Counted from the first letter of the stretch, positions 48,920-59,812 are shown. The stretch is 64,000 bases of DNA from Brachynemurus nebulosus (GCA_035578155.1 JAPWDM010000011.1:20498375-20562374), one strand, 5' to 3'. Notes: generated from the letters alone by a model not told the origin. Numbers and translations are program-made.

Positions 48920-50083
48920 AAAATGGGTTATTTACTAAACGCAATGCTTAATACATTAAATTTTTAACGGAAATTAAACGTGTCCCCCAATTTTTATCTA
49001 CTTTTTTACTTGCTTTACTTGCAAATCAATGAAAAAAAAATAGAAAAAACTACAAAATTTCGCTGGGACGTAATTTGTGAAATTGCAAAAATCAGAAAGG
49101 TTATGTGAATACTTATAAGCTGATATTCTATGTAAGCACCATTTTCATTTTTTAAAATCGAAAAAAGAAATCGTATGTGTATAAACTCGCAAGTATCATT
49201 AAAGGATTTTTATTTCGATTTTCATCTAATCAAATTGTATGTATAAACGGTCCCTAAATTATAAATAATTTAATATTTTATGACTAGCAAAGCAACTGTC
49301 AACAAAAACATAGGCTATCCCAATAATAGCTGTCTTTTTCCAAATTATAATTTTATACGATCGCCTAAAAAATGTGGAATAATTGTATAACATTTTCACC
49401 TGTCGTGTGAAAATGTAGTACAATTGTTTGAATACTTATTGTTTGAAACCCAGCCTTACTCATTAAAATTCACATTCACATGATATTAGCCACTTTCACT
49501 ACTAGTTACGAAAATAACTATTAATACAAAAAATGTTTACCATAAGGAGATCTAGGATAAAAAGGCGTCTTTTCATTTTGAGGTGTCTCAGCAACCTTTC
49601 CATACAACTCCGACGTCGAAGCTTGATAAAATCTTACTTTATTTTCTAATCCGCAAGTTCGAATAGCGTCTAATAATCGTAACGTTCCTACCGCATCAAC
49701 TTCAGCAGTATATTCACTCAAATCAAACGATACTTTTACATGACTCTGAGCAGCTAAATTATAAATTTCTTGTGGTTGAACCGATTGAATAATTTTTATA
49801 AGAGAACTTGAATCCGTCATATCTCCATAGTGCAGTATCATTTTACCCTGCTTATGTGATTTTGGATCCGCATACAAATGCTGAATTCGAGACGTGTTAA
49901 ATGTACTTGCCCGTCTAATGATTCCATGGACTTCGTAGCCTTTTGCAAGTAAAAATTCGGATAAATAAGATCCATCCTAAAATTATTTCAAATTATACCG
50001 CTGAAAATTTTAAATTTTAGTGTACTACCAACCTGACCAGTGATTCCTGTCAATAATGCTTTTTTCACTGTTGAATCACCCAT
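43189..50083 (-). CDS. gmd: GDP-mannose 4,6-dehydratase (355 aa, five exons)
   Basis: Converts GDP-mannose to GDP-4-keto-6-deoxymannose, the first step of de novo GDP-fucose synthesis, in the cytosol. Exons on the minus strand: 50,083-50,033; 49,976-49,541; 43,893-43,661; 43,595-43,380; 43,320-43,189. All introns are GT-AG and phases agree. The protein is 355 aa (human about 372). It is an extended short-chain dehydrogenase: NADP-binding TGITGQDG at 12-19, [25 protein letters not shown], the catalytic set Thr138, Glu140, Tyr162 and Lys166 (ASTSELYG and YACAK), [45 protein letters not shown] and FRPTEV. The start follows the usual short N-terminus. Intron 2 (5.6 kb) splits the Tyr-xxx-Lys motif and is filled with transposons. 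The gene appears intact. Confidence 0.96.
43380..43595 (-). CDS. gmd: gmd exon 4
   Basis: Residues 241-312, phase 0 at both ends, with [16 protein letters not shown] and YFRPTEV. Donor GTAAGT. Confidence 0.95.
43661..43893 (-). CDS. gmd: gmd exon 3
   Basis: Residues 163-240, acceptor TTCTTCAAG. Carries catalytic Lys166 and the substrate-binding NHESPRRG and [10 protein letters not shown] blocks. Donor GTAAGT. Confidence 0.95.
43894..45299. other. gmd intron 2, part without identified element
   Basis: AT-rich intronic sequence. Only a 40-bp tandem duplication (44,352-44,431) stands out. Confidence 0.6.
44352..44431. repeat. 40-bp tandem duplication
   Basis: TACAGCCCTCTTGC...GTACAACTC occurs twice head to tail with two differences. 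Confidence 0.9.
46282..47018 (-). mobile_element. GC-rich retroposon, copy 1 (minus)
   Basis: Minus-strand unit ending in a poly(A) tail (poly-T at 46,282-46,302). The body is unusually GC-rich, with GGATGGCGCGGTC and CACCCGGCGGCATCGCC near the tail and a series of stem-loops around GGTGTAAAAGGCC. It looks like the 3' part of a non-LTR element or a SINE. No reliable protein. Confidence 0.7.
47021..47640 (-). mobile_element. GC-rich retroposon, copy 2 (minus)
   Basis: Same-orientation copy of 46,282-47,018 with its own tail (poly-T 47,034-47,059 followed by (ATT)n), shorter at its 5' side. Its 5' side is in turn bounded by another (ATT)n plus poly-T at 47,605-47,652, suggesting serial insertion into tails. 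Confidence 0.7.
48880..48917. repeat. Poly(A) tract
   Basis: Run of about 37 A in gmd intron 2, possibly a retroposon tail without a recognisable body. Confidence 0.85.
49541..49976 (-). CDS. gmd: gmd exon 2
   Basis: Residues 18-162 plus the first base of codon 163. Carries DGSYL, the HGIIRR NADP-phosphate-binding region and catalytic Thr138, Glu140 and Tyr162. Donor GTAAAC. Confidence 0.95.
50033..50083 (-). CDS. gmd: gmd exon 1
   Basis: Residues 1-17, from ATG to GITGQ of the Rossmann glycine motif, ending in phase 0 before GTTGGT. Intron 1 is 56 bp. Confidence 0.92.
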
Positions 50084-50937
50084 TTTAATTTTTATTAATT
50101 AATATTCTCTGTTAAATTAACAACTATAATTGCCACGACTACAATCAACTGATAGTGTTGAAGCTTATCTACAGTGGTACGGTTTATAAAACTATACACA
50201 GTGAGTTAATAACAACATATCAATTTAAAATACAGGTCCACTGAGATTCCTCATTTACCACTGTTAATCTCAGCTATTAAAATCCACTATCATAATTATT
50301 ATTAATGTAATTATGATTACAACTCACCGGCTACAAGTCATTTTAGTTTAATACAATTTCATAACCTATTTCATTTCAAGATAATTGAAGTGTATTTTCA
50401 TAATATTATTTATTATTTCTTCTAATAACACAAATTATTCAATAATTACTTGACATAATCTTTTTTATTATCTACAAAATAAAAATTGTAATAAAAATAC
50501 AGTCAAATACATATTGTTTTGATGAATATTTTTGAAATTACAACAATGTCACTAGCTTAACCAACTTAACTTATAGTCACTAATCATAGACCATAGTTAC
50601 TAAATTACGCTGTTGCAACGTCGTTACCAGTCGTTACTATTTTTCCTAGTCATATTCGTCATAAACCGTAATGCCCGTATTGGACTCAATCGAAACTTAA
50701 GAGGGAATTGGGAAAGATCGAAAAAAATTATTCATGAACTATACTTAAAAATACTATGTAAACGTAAAGACGAACATAAATCTCTTAAACTATTGACTTT
50801 TTCTTAATATTAATACAAAATTATAGTATTTTTTTTAAAATATTAACCGGCCTATGAGTTAATAATCTTTCCCTGTGGTCTGTGCTGTTACAATGGTGGT
50901 GTTCGCCAGAAAATTTTGTTAGCCTAATGTTATTTAA
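50084..50937. other. gmd upstream region
   Basis: AT-rich. Presumably holds the gmd promoter and 5' UTR. No TATA or initiator could be assigned, and no other gene is seen. Confidence 0.4.
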
Positions 50938-51389
50938 GGCTGGTCGTCCATTGGATGCGGAAACGTGCGAAATTTAATTCGGACGAATACGCTTGAAAAC
51001 GGACGAACGATCCAAATAACTGTAAATCTTTACATCCTCGTTCATTGAAAGCGTCTCGTTCGTCCGTTTCCGTGCGTATAATTACAACGTACGAACAAAT
51101 TCAGTTTTGTTTAGATTTTTTCGCGCGAAGACTTTTATTTTTATTGAAATGAAACTGAAGGTAAATTACAATTATAACTGTGTACCTTTGCATATTACGT
51201 GCCATAAATTGGTTTTTTACGTATTTTCATAGCATCTATAGCTTGAGAAAATGAAAATTATAAAGAAAAATACTGACGATAATTGGGCTAGTGGACGGGC
51301 AGTAGACATATTATTTCGGACGAACGACAAACGTGCGTAATCGTTTGAATCAAATATCGCAATTGTTCACAACCAATGGACGACCAACC
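50938..51389. mobile_element. Harbinger-like MITE (452 bp)
   Basis: Ends GGCTGGTCGTCCATTGG and CCAATGGACGACCAACC, TAA on both sides (50,935-50,937 and 51,390-51,392). Non-coding. Confidence 0.85.
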
Positions 51390-51469
51390 TAAGAAAGTTT
51401 ACACCGTTACAAACCAGAGGGCTCACATCAAAGAATACCACAGACAACATATCTATCTCTAGACTACTG

Positions 51470-51790
51470 AAACCAGTGTAACCTGGAAAGGATAGAAAAT
51501 ATGTTGTATATGTGCACTGGGTTTACTTTGTATTTGTGCGGTGATCTGTCTTTGTGTGAGTGATCGGAGATGTGTTGGCCGTGGTGTCGCATACATACTC
51601 GCATGTATGTGGATCCGTGTGGGGGTTCTAACAATGCCAACAAGGATCAAAACGTGATTAAAACAATTGATCTACACTCATACACTGCTACGGAGCGAGT
51701 GACTACTAAGTAGCCTAATTTGCACAAAACTGCACACTGTAGATTTCATGATAAAGATAGTTGCGTTACCTCTGTACTCTAGGGCTCGCA
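51470..51790. repeat. Dispersed repeat, inverted partner of 42,310-42,760
   Basis: Inverted match to the repeat downstream of gene 2, without the (TA)n array. Confidence 0.8.
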
Positions 51791-51949
51791 TTCAAAAATT
51801 AATATGCATTAAATATTAAAACAACAGTTTCTAACATGGTGACTGTTTGTTTTTATTCCATAGTCTTTGAGTGTGGCTGTACTTCAGAAGTTAAATATTT
51901 ATAAGGTGAAAAAAAAAAATAAAAAATATTTAACTCTTAAACAAACCAT

Positions 51950-52310
51950 ATGGAAAAAATGTTTTTGTCTCAAAATACCGGACTTTTTACTGCCAGTGAT
52001 AAGTACAATAGATAAGGTTACAAAAAAAGAAAAAGAAAAAAAATAAAAGATTCCAACATCAAAAAAGTAAACCTTAGGAATTTACAAAATATAAATTATA
52101 CTAAACTATGTTGATAAAATTGAGCATTATTTAGAATTATACCGTATGTGGGAGAATCTGTCACAGATGCCAGCTTGAGCCGCCATTTTGCAAGAGGAGT
52201 TAACTCGTCTTAATCATTTAAAGCGTTAACGTGCATTAATTTTTTAAATCAGAGCCCTTTGGTTTGTAACAGTGTAAACTCAGTTAGCTAACGTTAGGTT
52301 AACAAACTTT
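51950..52310. repeat. Dispersed repeat also in TMEM9 intron 4
   Basis: CTTTTTACTGCCAGTGATAAGTAC, ACTAAACTATGTTGATAAAA and AACTCGTCTTAAT blocks recur in the same order at 56,100-56,200 and 57,288-57,470, where the Harbinger-like MITE splits them. Confidence 0.75.
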
Positions 52311-52323
52311 TCTGGGATCGCGG

Positions 52324-53532
52324 CATTGATATAGAAGAATATGGATGGAGACCATTTCTTAAGAGAGAGACAAGATATAATATAATATGATATGTTAGAA
52401 TGAATACGTATATTCCTTTGAATGTACCACAAAAAATAAAAACAAAAGAGTAAATATACACGATAACACGTGCAAATAAGCACTAAACATCCAGTCCTAC
52501 AAAAAATTAAATTTAAAAAAATATTAGATAACGCAATACATCGTAAATATAATATTTGGGTAAGTAAATATTGTATTTATCAATAAATGCAACCATTTCT
52601 AGCGAAAATTTGTTAATTTTTCTAAATTTTTCATTTAAAAAAACAGGTTTATAATAAGCGTAAAAATACCAATTTTGACATTACACAAAGTAAAGGAAAG
52701 ATCGAAAAAGGAATCATTCTACATAAATAAGGAATTCGTTTTTTAGTTAAAATATGTGATAATAACGACAAAAATTTTAAAAATATTGTAAAAAATAAAA
52801 TTATGTAAAAATCAAAATATAGGTTAGTTGGACCCTTCATTTCAGTAGCGTCTTATATGTAAAATTAATGAGCATATAAAAATTTAACTTCAAGATTATG
52901 TATTTTGTTTGTATTTATTTATTTATTAATAAAATGATAATTTAATAAACATATAGTTTTATTTATGTTTGTGTCTACTTTTATCAAAAATATATGTCTT
53001 ATTAGTGATGGAAAATTATAAACCAAAACGTAATCTTTTTAAAGAAATAGTTATAAATTGTAAATAATCGATTAATTTGAGCAATTTTTGTTTTGAGTTT
53101 ATAGTAATTTATAATATTCTTTAAGCAGCGTTAAAAAATGCAATAATTTAGTAGACAAGTAAGAATTCGAAAAATTAATTGATAAAATAGTCGAACAGCA
53201 TTCTTAAGGAGTTGATTATTGAATTAAATAGAAAAGATATTAAAAATAATTAATTAATTTTTTTGTTTTTATATAAAAATCACAATTATAATAAAAATAT
53301 ACTAAATATATTGTTTTAAAAGCAATGGCAATGTTTTAATTAAATTAACACCGCTACTGTTTGTTGACAAAATGACGTCATTCATAATACGCACGTTTAA
53401 TATTCATAATATGTTGATCAGTATTTTGGCAAATGCTCCTTCCTTTACAATATTATATACCTCTCCTTCTTCCATGGTATTTTGGCAAATGCTCCTTCCT
53501 TTACAATATTATATACCTCTCCTTCTTCCATG
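52324..53532. mobile_element. 1.2-kb element of unknown class, copy 1
   Basis: Perfect 8-bp duplication GATCGCGG at 52,316-52,323 and 53,533-53,540. Starts CATTGATATAGAAG and ends CTTCTTCCATG. Only a CAT is shared between inverted ends. The last 56 bp occur twice in tandem, making this copy exactly 56 bp longer than the one at 62,408-63,560. No credible protein; the small frames are AT-rich. It lies about 200 bp upstream of the TMEM9 ATG. Confidence 0.85.
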
Positions 53533-53540
53533 GATCGCGG

Positions 53541-53734
53541 CAATATCTGCTGGCTGAAATACAAAATAATTTGATATCCTAAGGTTGGCTATAACTGTCA
53601 GTTGTACTGGCAACATTGGCAATTTCTTCAACATCTCAAATACGTCAAATACTGTCAAATAACACAGGCGACACAGGCTGTCATAATCAAAATTTTAAAA
53701 GCGTATAATGTAACTAAATTTTCAAGCCATCAAA
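53541..53734 (+). promoter_or_regulatory. TMEM9 5' region
   Basis: Short unique stretch between the inserted element and the TMEM9 ATG, presumably 5' UTR and proximal promoter. No TATA box is evident. Confidence 0.4.
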
Positions 53735-53797
53735 ATGTTTGGGATAAAATTTTCCATTGCCATTCTCATTGTATTCGTACAAGTACTACTTAGTAAT
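53735..53797 (+). CDS. Tmem9: Tmem9 exon 1
   Basis: Residues 1-21, the whole signal peptide, phase 0, donor GTATGT. Confidence 0.9.
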
Positions 53798-56700
53798 GTA
53801 TGTATAACCGAAAACTTACATATTAATTATACGTATGCTGTACTCAATAATATTTACTTTCTTTTAAGGGCCAATCCTACGAGAATAATCGATGTACTTG
53901 TGTTTGTCCGAGCACTGCTTCCGTAGTTAATAATACAATACCAAATTCTCATTCATATAGAAAATTGTATATCTCAAATGTTCCACCAAATAAATGGTAT
54001 GTTACAGATTATTCTATTTGTTTATCGCTTTTTCTATTTTGAAATGACAAAATATTTAGTACTTATCATTTTAAAAGCAAATAGGATTTAAATGAAAAAT
54101 TGTTGTAGTTTTCTGAAAAGCTTCATGTAATTTTTAAAATTATAATAACTTAAGTACACAAAACGGGGTAAATTGCAGTATACTATATGGTGCGATATTT
54201 TCGATGTTTACTGTAAAAAAGAAACAAATGTGGCTGGAAATTATTGTATTTAAAGAGTTGAAGCGCGAACACATGTTTTTATGAAAAATAATTGCATTTT
54301 ATTATTAATTATCATACTTTAAAAGAGGTTAAAGTATATTGCTTAGGACAATTGAAAAACGGATTTTGATATACAAACTAATTTGCCTAGTATATTAAAT
54401 AGCCCCGCGTGAGCGGGGCCGCTTTACTCACTTGTGTTTTACATTATTCTGTTATTTTTATCGTGTTCTATAAATAAATAATAAGTTAATAATATCATAC
54501 AAATGTCAATATTAAAAAATGTGTAAAATATTATAAATTTGAGTTTTCGAAAACAAAAATAGGCTTCCGCGTTTTAACTTTTCATAATTAAAAATTTCCA
54601 CCACCTTTGGTTCGTTTTTATCGGTTAAAAAAAAATATCGCACCATATAGTATACTGCAACTTTCCCCACAAAACGTAATAATTAAGTTCTAGAATGTAG
54701 TTGTTGAGCTTCAAAATGGTGTATAATGTGCCCCCCTCTAACTTTTCAACCGTGGACCCAAAAGAATTAAAAAATTACAGATAGGTGAGAATATTTAACT
54801 AAAATTGTTTCGAATAACTTAGACAGCCTAGAGTAACTTAAATTTACTTAGGCCCAGTATTATAAAAGGCAACTAAATCAACGAATAACTATTCTACGAA
54901 TAAAAGTAGTTGTGAATTAAATTTTGGTTCAGTATTATAAACGTATCTCATGATTAAAATAAGTTAGTGGCTGATTAATCTTTAATATGTTTTAATTTTC
55001 ATATATTTAATATAAAATTACTTCTGTACCTCTAATTTGTATTACAACGTGTATAAAACGTGTTTAATATGTATAAATATAATCGTAAATAATATTTGTA
55101 AAAATCTTTCAGAACTCTCAAATTAATCTTCGAATAAAATTTAGTTGGTAGATTTTCTGTCAACTAAAATTTAGTTCCCTACTTAATTTATTTGAGTTTT
55201 ATAATACTGACATCTGTGGATAAAGTTAATTTAGTTAGTTGACTTTTATAATACTAGCCCTTAGTTTACTTAAATTTTATCACGAATATTGTAGAGATCT
55301 ATCTACAATCTACGGAGCTCTTAATTAATACGTGTTCGATACGCACTGGGCCATTATTTTTTAAGTCGATATGTTTAAATTGTACCCAACAATCTTAAGT
55401 TACCATTGCATAAGCTTCTATTAAAGTTCGTCCACACGTTCGAGCTTTTCCACCGTCTTACTTGTGCAAACCAGTTTGTTCAAGTAAACATACACGTCTG
55501 GATGGGAAAACTATATATAAATCTATTGGTGTGGCTTACGCAAATATAACATTACTGAAAATGTTACTTGTGCAAACCAAGTTTGCACGATTTTACTTGA
55601 GACTGTGTAGACGGATCAAAGTTGGCAAAATCAATTTTTTAGAATAAATTTTTGTTTTTTTTTTTTGTTTACTAATTCCTTAAATCATGTTCAGTGTTAA
55701 TTACTTAATTACCTAATTACAGTAATTGCGATGAAGTTGTCCTTCCACAAGTTTCAAATGAAATAAAAGGAAAAGAGAAAGAATTTTGTCCATTGTGTGA
55801 CTGCAAATATGAAAATCGAAACACAACAATTATTAAAGTAATGTTAAAAATTCATTTCTATTTCAAATTTATTTCTATATTGTAATTTTTGTACATATTT
55901 ATTTAGGTCGTTGTCATAATCGTCATCTGGGTCATTTCTTTATTGGTCATTTACATGTTATTCTTAATTTGCCTGGATCCATTACTAAATAAACGAGTAA
56001 AAGGAAACTATCAGGAACATACAAATGAAGATGTAAGTTATGATAAAAAGCTGAATTATTATTAGTTAACTTTGATTTTAATCATAAAGAAATTTTTTGT
56101 CAAAAACGCCGGACCTTTTACTGCCAGTGACAAGTACAACAGATAAGGTTACAAAAAAGGAAAGAAAATCAGGGATGCCAACATTAAAAAAAATGACACC
56201 TTAGGGTGCCTGTACACCGAAAAAATAGCAAAAACATGTCAAAAACAAAAATGTTATCGACATTTGTTTAAATATCTATTGAAAATATTAACATTCATAT
56301 GCTAATAACAATGTTTCTGATATAAAATGAGTAACATTTTAAATCACTTCAATGAGTATAGTTGTGGCATTGTTAATAACATTGTTATTCATAAAGTTAA
56401 TAACAATGTTACTAACATCCTTACTAACAATGTTAATTAGAAACAAAACATACTACTAACATACTTGTCTTTGAACTTTCTATACTTTTAGTAGAACTGT
56501 TAGTACTTCTAGTTTAAAAATGATTTCGTAGGAAGAACTAGTTTTCTATTGTAGTAGCTCCTGTGATGATTATTTAGAGTAAAAAATCAACGTAAAAAGA
56601 AAAAAATTAAGGATTCGTCCGTACCTTCAAAAAAGAGACACACATAATGGACGAATTATATTAAATAATTTAAAAAGAAAAAAAAGATAAACTAGAAAAC

Positions 56701-57646
56701 TTGTCATTTGAGAGTTTTCATTTTTTTAGAATGTCAAGCATTGCATTATTAATAGTCATAAACATTATCATATAATTTATTTTTACAAGAACTAATGAAA
56801 AAATAAATTTAGAAGAAATGTGCAGAGACATATATTTTGTAAATATAGCTACAAAATAATAACAGCTGATATGTATGCAATCGCCTATTACAAATTAACT
56901 AACCGAAAAATGCACGTGGAATGTTGTTAACATGTTTTATTCATAATTAACTTGTTTTTAACATTTTGTAATTGACATCCTTTGATCTAGACCACTTCCA
57001 GACCGATAGCAAAAATTGTGCTGCTAACAATGTTATCAACAACTTTCTTAACATTTTAGTGAAAAATATAACAAATGCGGAAAGAAAATATGTTGTTAAC
57101 AAAAGTTAATAGCAAAAATGTTATTAAATATTTCAGTAAATTTTAACATGTTAATTGCAGATGTTATTAACAAATGTTAATAGCAAATGTTATAACATTA
57201 ATTTAACCAATATTAAAAAATTGTTAAAAACATTGCTAAAACATGTGTTATTAGCAATGTTACGATCGATGTACAGCCACCTTTAGGAATTATAGAATTT
57301 ATACTAAACTATGTTGATAAAATTGAACATTACTTACAATTACCGTATTTCGTAAGATCTCTCACAGATGGTGGCACTTGTACCAATACATATTAAAGTA
57401 TTTTGAGCCACCTTATTGCATGACGAGTTAAAACTCGTCTTAATTATCAGAAGAGTTAATGAAACTTATATATTTGTTTTTTTGCTCCAGGATGAAGCCA
57501 CTACTGGAGCAGGTGGCAGTACAGCTCATCCAATGGGAGTGCGAAGTAATGTTCTAAATCGCGTGGGTCATCAGCAGGACAAATGGAAGCGTCAAGTACG
57601 GGAGCAACGGCGAAACATCTACGATCGACATACTATGTTGAATTAA
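53735..57646 (+). CDS. Tmem9: Transmembrane protein 9 (TMEM9 family, 195 aa, five exons)
   Basis: Type I membrane protein of late endosomes and lysosomes. Family members are reported to affect vesicle acidification and signalling, but its role here is inferred. Exons: 53,735-53,797; 53,869-53,996; 55,723-55,837; 55,907-56,032; 57,491-57,646, all GT-AG with agreeing phases. Residues 1-21 form a signal peptide (KFSIAILIVFVQVLL). The luminal part has Cys pairs RCTCVC, the split-codon CNC and FCPLCDCKYE, plus sequons NNT and NTT. The membrane segment is about 103-126 (VVVIIVIWVISLLVIYMLFL), followed by the family's LDPLL. The cytosolic tail ends QDKWKRQVREQRRNIYDRHTMLN, very like the vertebrate WKLQVQEQRKTVFDRHKML. 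Length fits TMEM9/TMEM9B (183-198 aa). Intact. Confidence 0.95.
53869..53996 (+). CDS. Tmem9: Tmem9 exon 2
   Basis: Residues 22-63 plus two bases of Cys64. Contains RCTCVCP. Acceptor CTTTTAAG, donor GTATGT. Confidence 0.93.
53997..55722. other. Tmem9 intron 2
   Basis: 1.7-kb intron. Holds a short GC hairpin (CCCCGCGTGAGCGGGG at about 54,402) and, at 54,165-54,200 and 54,640-54,665, inverted TATACTATATGGTGCGATAT / CACCATATAGTATACTG, which suggest a ~500-bp MITE. Confidence 0.55.
55723..55837 (+). CDS. Tmem9: Tmem9 exon 3
   Basis: Completes Cys64 and runs to Lys102 with CNCDEVV, CPLCDCKYE and RNTTIIK. Acceptor CTAATTACAG. Confidence 0.94.
55907..56032 (+). CDS. Tmem9: Tmem9 exon 4
   Basis: Residues 103-144, the transmembrane helix and LDPLLNKRV, phase 0 at both ends, donor GTAAGT. 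Confidence 0.95.
56204..57282. mobile_element. Harbinger-like MITE in Tmem9 intron 4
   Basis: TTA on both sides (56,201-56,203 and 57,283-57,285). Ends GGGTGCCTGTACACCG and CGATGTACAGCCACCT are imperfectly inverted. The same site is empty in the related repeat at about 52,070. The interior is packed with short ACATTGTTA/TAACAATGT words in both orientations. Confidence 0.78.
57491..57646 (+). CDS. Tmem9: Tmem9 exon 5
   Basis: Residues 145-195 and TAA, acceptor TTTGCTCCAG. Contains the conserved C-terminal basic motif. Confidence 0.95.
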   Translation, partial: DEATTGAGGSTAHPMGVRSNVLNRVGHQQDKWKRQVREQRRNIYDRHTMLN

Positions 57647-57884
57647 TCCACATTATTTCCAAAAAAATTTTAATTTATTAAGTTTTGCTTAAATATTTGT
57701 AAATATGGAATATTTGTTATAAATTATTAATATTAAGTAAATAACTTTATTTTAGGGTGTATTCAATCGATGTTAGATTGACTTTTAATTGCAAATTTGA
57801 ATAATGCGAACAAAACTACCCGTTATAAGCAGTACCTTAAACTTACTTGTGAAAGTCCCCTAATGTTAGTTCCCAAAAATAATG

Positions 57885-58430
57885 AACTCCTGCTTTTTTA
57901 CCTGCCATCTTGTCCAGGTTAAGGGGTGAATTCACCCCTCAGAAGTGTAAAATTTTGATTTTGCTTGATTACTCGAAAACTACAACAGATAGAGAAAAAA
58001 TTTAAATTGGCCAAGTACTTTATTTTCAAAGAACTTTCTATTGATGTACATAAATTCAGTGTCGGACTACTGGAGGGGTTCTTCAGGTAAAATTGTGAGT
58101 GGGACTTGAAATAGGTTGGATATGCATTAGTATTTTAAAGTTTGGGTAGCTTATATGAAAACTGTATAAAAAATACTAGTTGGTTGACCTGTTTTTGCTC
58201 AAAGTCGTAGTTTGAGACATATAAAGCCTTATCACTGAACATGTAATTGTGGTGGACATCGCAAATTTTACATGTATCTTCGTAGATGTTTGACTAAGAC
58301 TCTGAAAAGTTGATTCTGACATTCTATACTGTTAAATAACTCAAGGACTTTGGGAAATTTTATCCTAATTTTGAAAGATGATTTCACCCCTTAACTGGGT
58401 GGCAGATATAAAAATAGGGATCTGTTTAAA
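57885..58430. mobile_element. Short foldback related to 22,937-24,459
   Basis: Inverted ends include CCAGGTTAAGGGGTGAATTC and its near-complement at about 58,380-58,400, with GCCATCTTG / GGTGGCAGAT. Same GGGGTGAA and AGATAGAGAAAAA phrases as the larger foldback. Lies just after Tmem9. Confidence 0.6.
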
Positions 58431-59114
58431 CTTCAAAATTGAGAATTGACATCAGAGAACCTTTCCTTGTTGGACCGAAATATTACTACTTGCGTATCAT
58501 ATCGTGCAAGTAAAATCATTGTAACACAAACAAATTTCTTTTATGTTACAGCAAGGCGCATGAATATTGTTGTTTATGTTAACACAGTTGTTGTTTATAA
58601 CTTTACTCGTAGCAAAGTTTTAGTCTTAGCAAAGCTTATTAGATACGCGAACTAGTGATTAAAGAAATAACTACTGTTAAATAAGCAAAGTTTGTTTATT
58701 AGATTTTGAATTAAACATACCGTTTATATTTTTTTTACTGACCAAAACTGTAATTTTCTACTGACCGTTTAAATCATAGCCGTTATATTTATGGGTAGCC
58801 CTGCTACTTTTTTGAGTCAGTTGAATACACCTTTTGTTTGTATTCATAAAGAAAAAAAAGTATTCGTTCAATAGTAATCACTAATCAGTCACAAAAATTT
58901 TTAATTACTGGATAGTATTTACTTATTTTAATATATACATGCAGTTTCTACATAAAAACTAGGAATCCTACATTTAAACTGAAATAATCCAAAATCCAAT
59001 TATTAAAATCGTTATTAATATAAAAATTATAATATTTCGAAAAAGAAGGCTAGAAAATTAATTATAATAAATTTGATCTAAACTATTGATTCGAAATCAC
59101 ACATCTCTTTTAAG
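58431..59114. other. Intergenic stretch, no supported gene
   Basis: AT-rich. One 69-codon frame without recognisable features. Confidence 0.45.
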
Positions 59115-59323
59115 CAGGAGCGTAGCTACTTCAGTAATAGGTGTATCATTGATACAGGGGCTCCAGCATGTGTAAGCAAAAATTATTTGCTTACATAATT
59201 ATTTGCTTTATTTACAAAAAATTATTTGCTTAAATAATTATGCGAGTGATTTGTTCATTTTCGAAAAAATGGCCCTCCAAAAAACTTTGATGCGGGGCTT
59301 AATTCAGGCTGGCTACGCCACTG
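59115..59323. mobile_element. hAT-like MITE (~209 bp)
   Basis: Ends CAGGAGCGTAGCTAC and GGCTGGCTACGCCACTG match the CAGNGGCGTAGC style of hAT MITEs. No convincing 8-bp duplication. Confidence 0.6.
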
Positions 59324-59539
59324 ATATTAACATTACATATTAACACTGTACGGTCGACGCATCTACGCAGTAAACTTCCCTAGAGGCTGGCAATATATTC
59401 AAGGATAAAATAAAAATAAGAAAAACTATATAAATAAATTCAGCATGTGTAAACATATACATTTTTAATAAAAATCAATAACAGGAAATACAGTAACAAT
59501 AAACCGATAACAAATATTTTTAAAAACACAAACAATTAA

Positions 59540-59812
59540 CCCTTTGCACTTGATTGGCTCCGCCACGGCGACACAATAAATACCCTTTGCACTCGAAAGG
59601 CGCCATCCTATTCTTTACTTCAAATATCACACTAAGGAAAATTATAAAATTTAATATTAAAATATAATGTTTGTAATATGCAAATAAAAATAAAATATGT
59701 AAGTAAACTACTTTTGTTTAAAATACTTATCTTTGATGTATTACAATTTTTTATTAAAACTACTGTCGAGTAGCTGAGTACCCATACTAAAAAATGGTTC
59801 GAGTGCAAAGGG
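59540..59812. mobile_element. piggyBac-like MITE (273 bp)
   Basis: TTAA at 59,536-59,539 and 59,813-59,816. Ends CCCTTTGCACTTGATTGG and GGTTCGAGTGCAAAGGG are inverted. Another internal CCCTTTGCACTCGAAAGG at 59,583 is a subterminal repeat. Confidence 0.85.

Larger units (their letters stand above)
45300..49252. mobile_element. Nested composite element in gmd intron 2
   Basis: GTTTAGACATACGATTTTAA at about 45,306 is mirrored by AAATTGTATGTATAAAC near 49,230-49,246. Further inside, 45,665-45,748 (ATTTTCTCAAAATATATAGC, GGCGACAC) is mirrored at 48,310-48,405. Inside that are the 80-bp ends of the 45,749-48,116 element. The region looks like a Russian-doll foldback. Outer borders are uncertain. 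Confidence 0.5.

Noticed and set aside
52280..52840. Minus-strand frames of 63-67 codons repeated in all three 1.2-kb copies (also 61,148-61,819 and 62,357-62,924)
   Set aside because: Identity reflects recent duplication of the whole element, not protein conservation; composition is AT-driven.
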